A DNA stretch of 19,309 nucleotides from positions 1-19,309 of the forward strand of contig CANAXK010000008.1 of the NCBI GenBank assembly GCA_947365485.1, read 5' to 3'. The notes under the pieces were generated by a model. It did no database searches, was not told the origin of the DNA, and was given only the letters and a program-made list of their open reading frames with translations. Shown here in pieces: positions 12,208 through 18,282 of the stretch (the first letter of the stretch is position 1; each line of letters opens with the position of its first letter). This DNA comes from an uncultured bacterium. Lineage in GTDB: Bacteria; Cyanobacteriota; Vampirovibrionia; Gastranaerophilales; Gastranaerophilaceae. The translations under genes and the position numbers were made by a program.

Positions 12208-14237
12208 AAAAACTAACATTCCTAATACTTTCAATCCTGTTTTTTATCTTCTGCCTCATTCAACCAAAACCAGTTGAGACAGAGCTCTTACAGGCGTTCA
12301 TCTCGCCCTCAAACGAGGCTGAAAAACATCTTGTTGCGCTCGCTTCCCTCTCCTCAAAAAAACTAAATATAGTCCTTGAAGCAGACGACCTTGACACTTT
12401 GGATGACTTAAAATCAGAGTTCTCGACTTTTTCACCGGACGCAAAGTTCAGCGAAGTGGTTGAGGTCTACAAAAACTATCCGGCAAATTTTTTGAGCAAA
12501 GAAAAGAAAACCCTTATCAGCCAAAAGAACTACAAAGAGCTCGAAAAACAGGGGCTGGAGACTCTTTACAACCCGCTCGGCGTGTACGTTTCACCGCCTG
12601 ATAAAGACCCGTATTTTTTTACGACTGATTTTGCGTTTTCTAACCAGAAGTTTCTGGAAGAAGAGACAAAAGAATTTAACGGAAAATACTATGCGCTAAT
12701 ACATGCTGATTCAAAAGACATACAAAAGATTCTTGATAAAAAAGCGGGGGTTAAAGAAGGGAATGTTTATCTTACGGGTGCTCCTGTGCACTCGTTTTTC
12801 ACGGCTTCCAAATCGGTGTTTGAAATCAACCTGATTTGCCTCATTTCGACATTAGGCCTAGTACTTTTGGCCAAGTATTATTTCAAATCAATAAGAATCT
12901 TAATCCCTGTTGCCTCCGGAATCCTGTTCGGGCTAACTCTGGGTTACTGCGTTTCTTCACTTGTTTTTGAGAAGCTGCACATTCTGACTTTTGTGTTCTC
13001 AACCTCGCTTATCGGGATAAGTTTGGACTATTCGCTACATTATTTTCTTACAGGAAAAGAAGCGGGATTCAAAAAGAGCCTTACAACCTCGATGCTCACA
13101 ACGGTTATCGCGTTTTCGGTGCTCGGGTTTTCTAATATTGAAGTCTTAAGACAAATCGCAGTGTTTACATCATTCGGGCTTATCGGGGTTTATCTTTTTG
13201 TGCTTGTAATGCTTGACGGGCTTGAGTTTAGCGGGCGAAGTTTCAGGAAAATATCAGTCAGGTGGTTTAAGCCAGTTGCCTTATTGCTGATATTTGTTGT
13301 GATAATTACAGGCGCGCTCAAGCTCCGGTTCAACGACAGTGTGACAAACCTTTACACCCCGCCTGTGAATTTGATGCGGGCAGAAAACCTCTACAAAGAA
13401 GTGTTCAACCCTAAAAATCCGGAATTTTTGATAACAACAGGAAATAATCTGGATGAGATACTTGAAAAGCAGGAGAAGCTTAAGAGTGATTCTGTTCTCG
13501 GATTGAGCAATTTTGTGAGTTCAAAATCTTTGCAGGCAAAGAACAGAAAGCTTGTGAAAAGGCTTTACAACGAGGATTTGGAAGGGTATGCGAAGTTTTT
13601 GAGCAAGGAAAACATTTCGGGGTTAAAAAAAGCGATACAAGAAGACAGGGTTTATGATGTGGAGAATTTTCCGTTGAAATCGGAGTTCATGCTTGATGAA
13701 AACACGGCTTTTTCTTTTGTTTATGAATCAGGGGTGGACGGGGCAATCAACGTACAGGAGAGTATTTCGGGCGTATTAAAAAAGCTTAGAAAAGAGTGTT
13801 TTACTCTTATTCCTGCTGCGTTTTTTGTGCTGTTTTTGTTTTTGACTTTTGTATACGGATGGAAAAAAGCCTTAAAAATCACGGCTTCACCGCTTCTTGG
13901 AGCAGGGTTTGCAATAGGAGCCCTCTCTCTTGCAGGAGTTGAGATAAATCTGTTTCACATTCTTGCACTGTTTTTGATAATCGGGTTCAGCCTTGATTAT
14001 TCGATATTCAGAGCAAGCAGCAGCGAAAAATCAAAAGACGCTGTTTTTATCTCGGCTGTTTCGACTTCGTTCTCGTTTTTGCTGCTTTCGTTTACAAGTT
14101 TTAAGTTAATAAGTTCGCTTGGAATGACTTTGTTTATCGGGATTGTGGCAGCGTATGTGATGAGTCTGATTGTGTTGACCCCTCACCCCAACCTCGCCCC
14201 TTCGGGGTCTCTCCCTGAGGAGAGGGAACGCGCGTAG
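12204..14237 (+). CDS. MMPL/RND-type exporter of APE clusters
   Basis: A 677-residue inner-membrane exporter with the duplicated RND layout. A first helix (about 4-20) is followed by a periplasmic domain (to about 203), five to six helices that include GISLDYSLHY (271-280), another lone helix (about 355-372), a second periplasmic domain (to about 532) and a final helix bundle with GFSLDYSIF (594-602). The Asp in each LDYS motif matches the proton-relay position of MMPL proteins. It likely extracts the polyene lipid from the inner membrane for the LolA-like protein. The last 19 or so residues (from Pro660) are read from a palindromic repeat, so the natural end has been replaced just after the last helix. 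The start ATG overlaps the LolA-like stop by 4 nt. Confidence 0.88.
   Translation: MKKLTFLILSILFFIFCLIQPKPVETELLQAFISPSNEAEKHLVALASLSSKKLNIVLEADDLDTLDDLKSEFSTFSPDAKFSEVVEVYKNYPANFLSKEKKTLISQKNYKELEKQGLETLYNPLGVYVSPPDKDPYFFTTDFAFSNQKFLEEETKEFNGKYYALIHADSKDIQKILDKKAGVKEGNVYLTGAPVHSFFTASKSVFEINLICLISTLGLVLLAKYYFKSIRILIPVASGILFGLTLGYCVSSLVFEKLHILTFVFSTSLIGISLDYSLHYFLTGKEAGFKKSLTTSMLTTVIAFSVLGFSNIEVLRQIAVFTSFGLIGVYLFVLVMLDGLEFSGRSFRKISVRWFKPVALLLIFVVIITGALKLRFNDSVTNLYTPPVNLMRAENLYKEVFNPKNPEFLITTGNNLDEILEKQEKLKSDSVLGLSNFVSSKSLQAKNRKLVKRLYNEDLEGYAKFLSKENISGLKKAIQEDRVYDVENFPLKSEFMLDENTAFSFVYESGVDGAINVQESISGVLKKLRKECFTLIPAAFFVLFLFLTFVYGWKKALKITASPLLGAGFAIGALSLAGVEINLFHILALFLIIGFSLDYSIFRASSSEKSKDAVFISAVSTSFSFLLLSFTSFKLISSLGMTLFIGIVAAYVMSLIVLTPHPNLAPSGSLPEERERA
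14178..14236. repeat. palindromic repeat inside the 3' end of the MMPL gene
   Basis: ACCCCTCACCCCAACCTCG leads into two hairpins: CCCC-TTC-GGGG (14197-14207) and CTCTCC-CTGA-GGAGAG (14209-14224). It is the same family as at 6056-6165. It supplies the last codons and stop of the exporter and could also act as a weak terminator or mRNA-stabilising hairpin. Confidence 0.65.
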
Positions 14238-14259
14238 CCTGGCTGTTCTACTTTTGTGG

Positions 14260-14265
14260 TAAAAT
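14260..14265 (+). promoter_or_regulatory. -10 box TAAAAT before the methyltransferase gene
   Basis: TAAAAT ends 6 nt before the ATG at 14272, with no usable ribosome binding site. The -35 is not clear. It suggests a separate, leaderless start for the last two genes of the cluster after the repeat. Confidence 0.35.
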
Positions 14266-14271
14266 CGAGTA

Positions 14272-15327
14272 ATGGAAGTTGCAAGAAAACGAAGCCACAA
14301 AAAAGAATTAATTAGCGCGCTCACCGAAGCGCAGAAGCTTGCGTTTGCGCCGCTCACGTTTCAGGCGGTTGCTGCAATGCTGGAATTTGGGATACTAAAA
14401 GAAATCGACAAAACCCCTTCTTCTGTAGAGGATTTGATAAAAAGCCTCGACCGTGATGAGTACACAATCTCTACCCTGCTTGAAATTGCAGAGGCAGCAG
14501 GGGTTGTTGAAAACAATTATGGTGTTTTCACAATAACCCATCTTGGCCGCGCGTTTTTGTACGACGAGATGACGCGGGTGAATTTCAATTTTGTGAAGGA
14601 TGTGTGTTACAAAGGTGCGGACGAGCTTTGCGCGTCCTTTGTAAACTCAAGTCCCGAGGGTTTAAAAAAGATGTATCCGGACTCGAAAACGATTTACCCG
14701 AAAATTTCCGAACTGCCAGATAGTATGAGAAAGAGCTGGTACGAGTTTGACCATTATTATTCAGACAACTGTTTTGAGATAATCTACAGGATTCTGGAGC
14801 GCGAGGAAAAGATTTTTGATATCGGAGCTAACACCGGAAAGTTTGAGAAAGTTTGTCTCAAGCACAATCCTCGCTGTGACATCACGATGATTGATCTGGA
14901 TGAAAACATTGAGTTTATAAAAAACGATTCAAAGCTTCGTGGTGCAAAGTTTCACAAAGCAGATATTTTAAGCAAAGAAGACAACCTGCCTGAAATCTCC
15001 GGCGCGGTGCTTATGAGCCAGTTTCTGGACTGTTTTTCAAAAGAGCAGATTGAGTTCATTCTGAAAAAAGTTGTAAAAGCTTCGATTAAGGGCACAAAAA
15101 TTTTCATTTTGGAGCCGTTTACTGACAGGCAGAAGTTTCCTGCTGCAAAGTATTCTCTAATCCACACGTCTTTGTACTTTACTTGCATGGCAAACGGGTG
15201 CAGCAAGATGTACAGCGAAAAAGAAATGCTGGATTTGGTAGAAAAATCCGGACTCAAAATTGTCAATGTCTACGACGGAGTCGGGGCTCATGATTACACG
15301 CTTCTGGAGTGCGTAAAAAATGGCTAA
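14272..15327 (+). CDS. SAM-dependent O-methyltransferase (APE cluster type)
   Basis: A 351-residue two-domain methyltransferase. The N-terminal part is a winged-helix dimerisation domain (QAVAAMLEFGILKEIDKTPS, DEYTISTLLEIAEAAGVVE, ITHLGRAFL), typical of plant-type/TcmN-like O-methyltransferases. The C-terminal Rossmann domain has motif I IFDIGANTGKFE (181-192), the acidic strand-2 end MIDLD, and LMSQFLDCFSKEQIEFILKK with later GTKIFILEPF. It probably methylates the aryl head group or a hydroxyl of the cluster's product in the cytoplasm; APE clusters commonly carry such an enzyme. The gene starts 34 nt after the exporter and overlaps the acyltransferase start by 8 nt. Confidence 0.87.
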   Translation: MEVARKRSHKKELISALTEAQKLAFAPLTFQAVAAMLEFGILKEIDKTPSSVEDLIKSLDRDEYTISTLLEIAEAAGVVENNYGVFTITHLGRAFLYDEMTRVNFNFVKDVCYKGADELCASFVNSSPEGLKKMYPDSKTIYPKISELPDSMRKSWYEFDHYYSDNCFEIIYRILEREEKIFDIGANTGKFEKVCLKHNPRCDITMIDLDENIEFIKNDSKLRGAKFHKADILSKEDNLPEISGAVLMSQFLDCFSKEQIEFILKKVVKASIKGTKIFILEPFTDRQKFPAAKYSLIHTSLYFTCMANGCSKMYSEKEMLDLVEKSGLKIVNVYDGVGAHDYTLLECVKNG

Positions 15328-16210
15328 AAAGTGGTTTGAGCTAAAGGAGCAGGGTGCCGGAGCAGGGCGGCTTATGCTTAGTTACAGGATTTACGAAATA
15401 TTTGGAGAGGCTCCTGTTCGGATAATCGCGTTTTTTGTTGTGCTAGTTGTGTTTTTGAAAGCAAAAGACCAGCGGGAATCAGTGGTGAAGTTTTTCAGGA
15501 CAATAAAAAAGCCGGCTTATATTAGTGCATTCAGGCTGTTTTTGAATTACGGAAATTCGCTTGTAGACAAGTTTATCTCGTTTTCCGGCAATTTTGACAC
15601 AGAAAAATTTGTTTTTGAAAACGAGAGTCAGAAGCAGGATATCAAGGCTCACATTGAGGATTCGCGTGGAATATTTTTTCTCACGACCCATGTCGGGAAT
15701 GTAGAGATTTTGCGGAGTCTGTTTCAGTCAAAGACTTTTCCTTCGCCAAAGCGGGTGAATGTATTTTTGCAATCAAGTGCGTGCGAGACGTTCAACAGTT
15801 TTTTAAAGAAGCTTGAGACAAAGCTGAATCTGGAAGTTTTTCCGGTGGAGGAAATCAGCGCAGACACGTCGATTATGATATCAGAGCGGTTAAAAGCCGG
15901 CGAGTTTGTGTTCATGGCAGGTGACAGGGTTTCGGCGCAGAATTACAACAAGGTTTATGAAAAAGAGTTTTTGGGAAAAACAATAGAGCTTCCGCTCGGC
16001 GCGGTGAAATTTGCGCAGATGATGGGTTCGGAGATTTATTTTATTGTTTGTGCAAAAGAGAGCAAAAATTACAAAATCCACACAAGAAAGTTTTCGACGG
16101 ATTCGAGTGCGAAAGCCGATGTTTTAAAGGATTTGCAAGACGGGTACGTGAAGTTTTTTGAGGAGTTTGTGATGAGGTATCCGTATCAGTTTTATAATTT
16201 CGGGGGTTAG
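15320..16210 (+). CDS. lysophospholipid/HtrB-type acyltransferase (APE type)
   Basis: A 296-residue LPLAT-superfamily enzyme. It opens with the typical KKWFELKEQGAGAGRLMLSY, followed by a membrane-associated helix (PVRIIAFFVVLVVFLK). The active-site motif is THVGNVEI: His124 and Glu129 make an HX4E pair, the form used by HtrB/LpxL relatives. Further on are RLKAGEFVFMAGDRV and a motif-IV-like FAQMMGSEIYFIV. In APE clusters a related acyltransferase probably joins the polyene acyl chain to a lipid anchor at the inner membrane. It is the last gene of the cluster; its start ATGGCTAA overlaps the methyltransferase stop. Confidence 0.87.
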   Translation: MAKKWFELKEQGAGAGRLMLSYRIYEIFGEAPVRIIAFFVVLVVFLKAKDQRESVVKFFRTIKKPAYISAFRLFLNYGNSLVDKFISFSGNFDTEKFVFENESQKQDIKAHIEDSRGIFFLTTHVGNVEILRSLFQSKTFPSPKRVNVFLQSSACETFNSFLKKLETKLNLEVFPVEEISADTSIMISERLKAGEFVFMAGDRVSAQNYNKVYEKEFLGKTIELPLGAVKFAQMMGSEIYFIVCAKESKNYKIHTRKFSTDSSAKADVLKDLQDGYVKFFEEFVMRYPYQFYNFGG

Positions 16211-16230
16211 GTTTTATCTTTGAACAGGAC

Positions 16231-16258
16231 TTGTAATATTCACCAAATAGGTTATAAT
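16231..16258 (+). promoter_or_regulatory. promoter of the antisense RNA
   Basis: -35 TTGTAA (16231-16236), 16-nt spacer, perfect -10 TATAAT (16253-16258). Predicted start is about 16265, at the foot of a stem-loop (TAGAGC...GCTCTA). No ORF with a ribosome binding site follows. Confidence 0.6.
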
Positions 16259-16264
16259 AAGAGT

Positions 16265-16358
16265 AGAGCGGGGGCAGTTCGCGCTACCCCCATTACAGGC
16301 TCTACAACATACTAGCTAACGCTAAAAGCAGGTGCCCTAAGACCAATAGGGCACTTTT
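16265..16358 (+). ncRNA. candidate antisense RNA (type I antitoxin), about 94 nt
   Basis: This small RNA has a promoter ending 7 nt before it. Its 5' double stem is TAGAGC (16264-16269)/GCTCTA (16299-16304) enclosing GGGGG (16270-16274)/CCCCC (16287-16291). A perfect 8-bp terminator follows, GTGCCCTA (16332-16339)/TAGGGCAC (16347-16354), and TTTT. It lies fully antisense to the 3' two-thirds of the 28-codon peptide gene at 16302-16388 and to its 3' untranslated region. The same 5' stem, read on the other strand, can end the peptide mRNA. This geometry (convergent, 3'-overlapping) is that of txpA/RatA-type antitoxins. Function is inferred from layout only. Confidence 0.55.
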
Positions 16359-16388
16359 AATTGCTTTCATGAGTTCTTGCTTGTTCAT
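16302..16388 (-). CDS. small hydrophobic peptide, 28 aa, candidate type I toxin
   Basis: I translated this directly; it is too short for usual gene callers. The peptide starts MNKQELMKAIKSALLVLGHL and ends LLALASML: a charged N-terminus followed by one hydrophobic helix that could span a membrane. An excellent ribosome binding site, AAAGGAGG (16396-16403), lies 7 nt before the ATG, better than that of almost every other gene in the window. A modest promoter lies upstream on the same strand (TTAAAC, 17 nt, TATTAA). A 94-nt antisense RNA overlaps its 3' part. Size, hydrophobic helix, strong translation signal and antisense partner together resemble type I toxins, although I recognise no known toxin family. 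It follows the XRE-like gene by 81 nt on the same strand. Confidence 0.55.
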   Translation of the reverse strand: MNKQELMKAIKSALLVLGHLLLALASML

Positions 16389-16469
16389 TGTGCTTCCTCC
16401 TTTCTACACCTTTAATACAGAAAAGTTGTCGTGAGTTTAAAGAGAAAGCGAGCCACTCTACTTGGTCTA

Positions 16470-16682
16470 TTAAATATTTTTATCTCTGAACACTAGTTCC
16501 ATATCAAGAGCCTCGGCAACAAGTTTCATTTCTGAATATCTTATCCTGTTAGACCTCAATTTTTTGGAAAAATTATCAAGAGTGTATTGTTTATCAGAAT
16601 TATCGGACAAATACTTTGCCAGATAAGTAAGAGTTACACCTCTTTTTGCTGCTAACATTTTTACTTCATTTATAGCTTCCAT
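16470..16682 (-). CDS. XRE-like helix-turn-helix protein, 70 aa
   Basis: A single-domain Cro/C1-like protein of the LLM/phage-associated type: EVKMLAAKRGVTLTYLAKYL (helices 1-2), DKQYTLDNFSKKLRSNRIRY (recognition helix region) and SEMKLVAEALDMELVFRDKN. Many relatives contain the NFSKKL...RY pattern. It is cytoplasmic and DNA-binding by family, with no effector domain. TATAAT (16691-16696) ends 8 nt before the ATG; the only GGAG is 1 nt from the ATG and too close to work, so a leaderless start is likely. It is divergent from the AbrB/MazE-like gene, and the candidate toxin follows on the same strand. Confidence 0.75.
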   Translation of the reverse strand: MEAINEVKMLAAKRGVTLTYLAKYLSDNSDKQYTLDNFSKKLRSNRIRYSEMKLVAEALDMELVFRDKNI

Positions 16683-16690
16683 ACTCCATA

Positions 16691-16696
16691 ATTATA
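16691..16696 (-). promoter_or_regulatory. -10 box TATAAT 8 nt before the XRE-like gene
   Basis: TATAAT on the minus strand, with transcription expected to begin at the ATG. No consensus -35 is present, so an activator or an extended contact may be needed. Confidence 0.45.
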
Positions 16697-16705
16697 AACT
16701 ATTAT

Positions 16706-16768
16706 CTAAAATTAGTGATAGCTAGCTAATATTTCTTGACTTTTATAGTAATTATATGCTAACATTAG
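16706..16768. promoter_or_regulatory. paired palindromic sites in the XRE/AbrB divergent region
   Basis: CTAAAATTAG (16706-16715) and CTAACATTAG (16759-16768) are near-identical inverted repeats with centres 53 bp apart, about five helical turns. A third perfect palindrome, TAGCTAGCTA, lies between them (16719-16728). They flank both divergent promoters: the right site overlaps a possible -10 (TAACAT, 18 nt after TTGACT at 16736-16741) of the AbrB-like gene. They are likely operators for one of the two flanking DNA-binding proteins. Confidence 0.45.
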
Positions 16769-16803
16769 ACTATAGTTTCTAGTTTTATAAAGAAAGGGAT
16801 TTT

Positions 16804-16980
16804 ATGCCGTTTGAAAGAAAGCTTATACGCAATGGAAATGGATGGGCATTATCAATTAATTCAATAATTCTTAGTCTTTTAAATATCAATCCGGAAGAAA
16901 ACCTCGTGCAGTATAGCATTGAAAAAAATGTATTAATGATAACAAAAAGTGATAAGAAGAGAGAGGAAAAGAATTTTTAA
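16804..16980 (+). CDS. AbrB/MazE-like DNA-binding protein, 58 aa
   Basis: I translated this directly; it is below common length cut-offs. The sequence begins MPFERKLIRNGNGWALSINS and continues with IILSLLNINPEENLVQYSIE, NVLMITK and a charged tail. This is the swapped-hairpin AbrB/MazE/SpoVT pattern (beta strand, GNGWAL turn, short helix with LLNINPE, then strands). Such proteins are either transition-state regulators or antitoxins of MazEF-like pairs. AAAGGGA lies about 5 nt before the ATG. No MazF-like toxin follows: the next gene converges from the other side 13 nt after the stop. It may instead pair with the XRE-like gene or simply autoregulate. Confidence 0.7.
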   Translation: MPFERKLIRNGNGWALSINSIILSLLNINPEENLVQYSIEKNVLMITKSDKKREEKNF

Positions 16981-16993
16981 TTACCCCTTCCCT

Positions 16994-17839
16994 TTACCCC
17001 TTAACTGCGCCGTCGTTTTCGCCAGAGATAAAATATCTTTGCATTGCAAGGAAAAATATTATAATCGGAATGGTCGAGATTATTGACCCAGCTGCAATGA
17101 ACCGCCAGTTTGACGAGAACATGCCCTGCAAATTATTTATACCCACAGGAAGCGTGTACATTGAATCCTTTGTAAGCATAATACTCGGCCAGAGAAATTC
17201 ACCCCAAGAGCCGATAAACGTAAACACAGCAAGCACAGCAAGCGTTGGTTTTACCATTGGAAGCACAACGCGCGTAAACATCTGGAACACATTACACCCG
17301 TCCACAATCGCGGCTTCCTCGACTTCTCTTGGCACTTTTAGAAACGCCTGGCGCATTAAGAATATCCCGAAAGCGCTCACTGCAAACGGCATTACAAGCC
17401 CGATGTAGCCCATGACGTTATTCACGCTGTCAATAAGGTGGAGTTTCAAAGTAATAATATAAACCGGAAGCATGATTGCCTGAAACGGTATCATGATTGT
17501 TGCAAGGATTGAAAAGAACACAATTTTTTTACCTTTAAAGCTCATTCTTGCAAGCGGGTAGGCTGCAAGCGAAGAGAGTACGAGGTTAAGTACAACCGTG
17601 AGTGCTGCAACGATTACGCTGTTCCAGAAATAGCCCATAAAATTAACCCTGTGCCACACATCAACATAGTTTGCCCACGTAAAATCAGCAGGGATGAGTT
17701 GCGGGGGATAAGCAAAAATATCTTCATTCAGCCCTTTAAGCGAGGTCGAGGTGAGCCAGATAAACGGAAATATTGACAGCAGCGATGTCAGAATCAGAAT
17801 TGTGTGTATAAGCGCTTTTCCGGTAAGTTTTTTTAACAT
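16994..17839 (-). CDS. carbohydrate ABC transporter permease, MalG/LacG family
   Basis: The inner-membrane permease subunit of a sugar importer (CUT1 type), 281 residues with six helices. The first helix is near 10-30 (IHTILILTSLLSIFPFIWLT). The EAA loop that docks the ATPase is EVEEAAIVDGCNVFQMFTRV followed by VLPMVKP (about 172-198), complete with the conserved Gly181. The C-terminus RYFISGENDGAVKG is typical of this family. AAAGGA lies 5 nt before the ATG, within the end of the preceding gene, whose stop directly abuts the start codon. The partner MalF-type permease, binding protein and ATPase are not in the window, so it is an orphan here. The sugar cannot be predicted. Confidence 0.93.
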   Translation of the reverse strand: MLKKLTGKALIHTILILTSLLSIFPFIWLTSTSLKGLNEDIFAYPPQLIPADFTWANYVDVWHRVNFMGYFWNSVIVAALTVVLNLVLSSLAAYPLARMSFKGKKIVFFSILATIMIPFQAIMLPVYIITLKLHLIDSVNNVMGYIGLVMPFAVSAFGIFLMRQAFLKVPREVEEAAIVDGCNVFQMFTRVVLPMVKPTLAVLAVFTFIGSWGEFLWPSIMLTKDSMYTLPVGINNLQGMFSSNWRFIAAGSIISTIPIIIFFLAMQRYFISGENDGAVKG

Positions 17840-18178
17840 TTATTTCCTTTTTTGAGTGAGCTCATAACTATTTTTTATCAAATCCTTGAGTAAATCAAGA
17901 GGAGCCACATCAGGGTCAACCTTAATCCAATGGGTTTTGTTCATGTGCCATGCCGGAGTGATAAACGGGTAAGTATCACGAAGCACAGCGCTTTCAAGCG
18001 GTTTGCATTTGAGGTTGATGAAGAGTTTGCCATCAAGATGAAAGACAAGTGCGAACCATTTGCCGTTGGATTTGTGGCGGATAACTGCGTACTCGTCGTA
18101 GGACTTGTCCTTGAAAGGATAAGTCTCGATTGCGTCTTGGAGCGCAAGGCAGTGTTTGATTAGTGTTTGTTTATTCAT
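17840..18178 (-). CDS. MmcQ/YjbR family protein, 112 aa
   Basis: A small cytoplasmic protein of the MmcQ/YjbR family: an N-terminal helix, YPFKDKSYDEYAVIRHKSNG, KWFALVFHLDGKLFINLKCKP, then DTYPFITPAWHMNKTHWIKV and a final helix DLLKDLIKNSYELTQ. Members have a double-wing-like fold suspected to bind DNA, but no firm function. The ribosome binding site GAGGAG (18185-18190) is 6 nt before the ATG and is provided by the edge of a palindromic repeat. It ends directly against the sugar permease gene (no gap), so the two are co-transcribed, though no functional link is evident. Confidence 0.88.
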   Translation of the reverse strand: MNKQTLIKHCLALQDAIETYPFKDKSYDEYAVIRHKSNGKWFALVFHLDGKLFINLKCKPLESAVLRDTYPFITPAWHMNKTHWIKVDPDVAPLDLLKDLIKNSYELTQKRK

Positions 18179-18184
18179 GATTGA

Positions 18185-18270
18185 CTCCTCACCCTAGCCC
18201 TCTCGGGGTAAATGAAACCTGTTTGGATTGAAAACTACAAGCTTGTAAGTTTTCTGAAAAAGGAGAGGGG
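18185..18270. repeat. palindromic repeat with internal near-perfect hairpin
   Basis: CTCCTCACCCTAGCCCTCTC (18185-18204) and GGAGAGGGG (18262-18270) form the outer arms; CCCTCTC (18198-18204) pairs with GAGAGGG (18263-18269). Between them GAAAACTACAAG (18230-18241) and CTTGTAAGTTTTC (18242-18254) make a 12-bp hairpin with one bulged base. It belongs to the same family as the other palindromic repeats and lies between the AsmA-like stop and the MmcQ start. Confidence 0.6.
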
Positions 18271-18282
18271 ATGCGATTGCGT

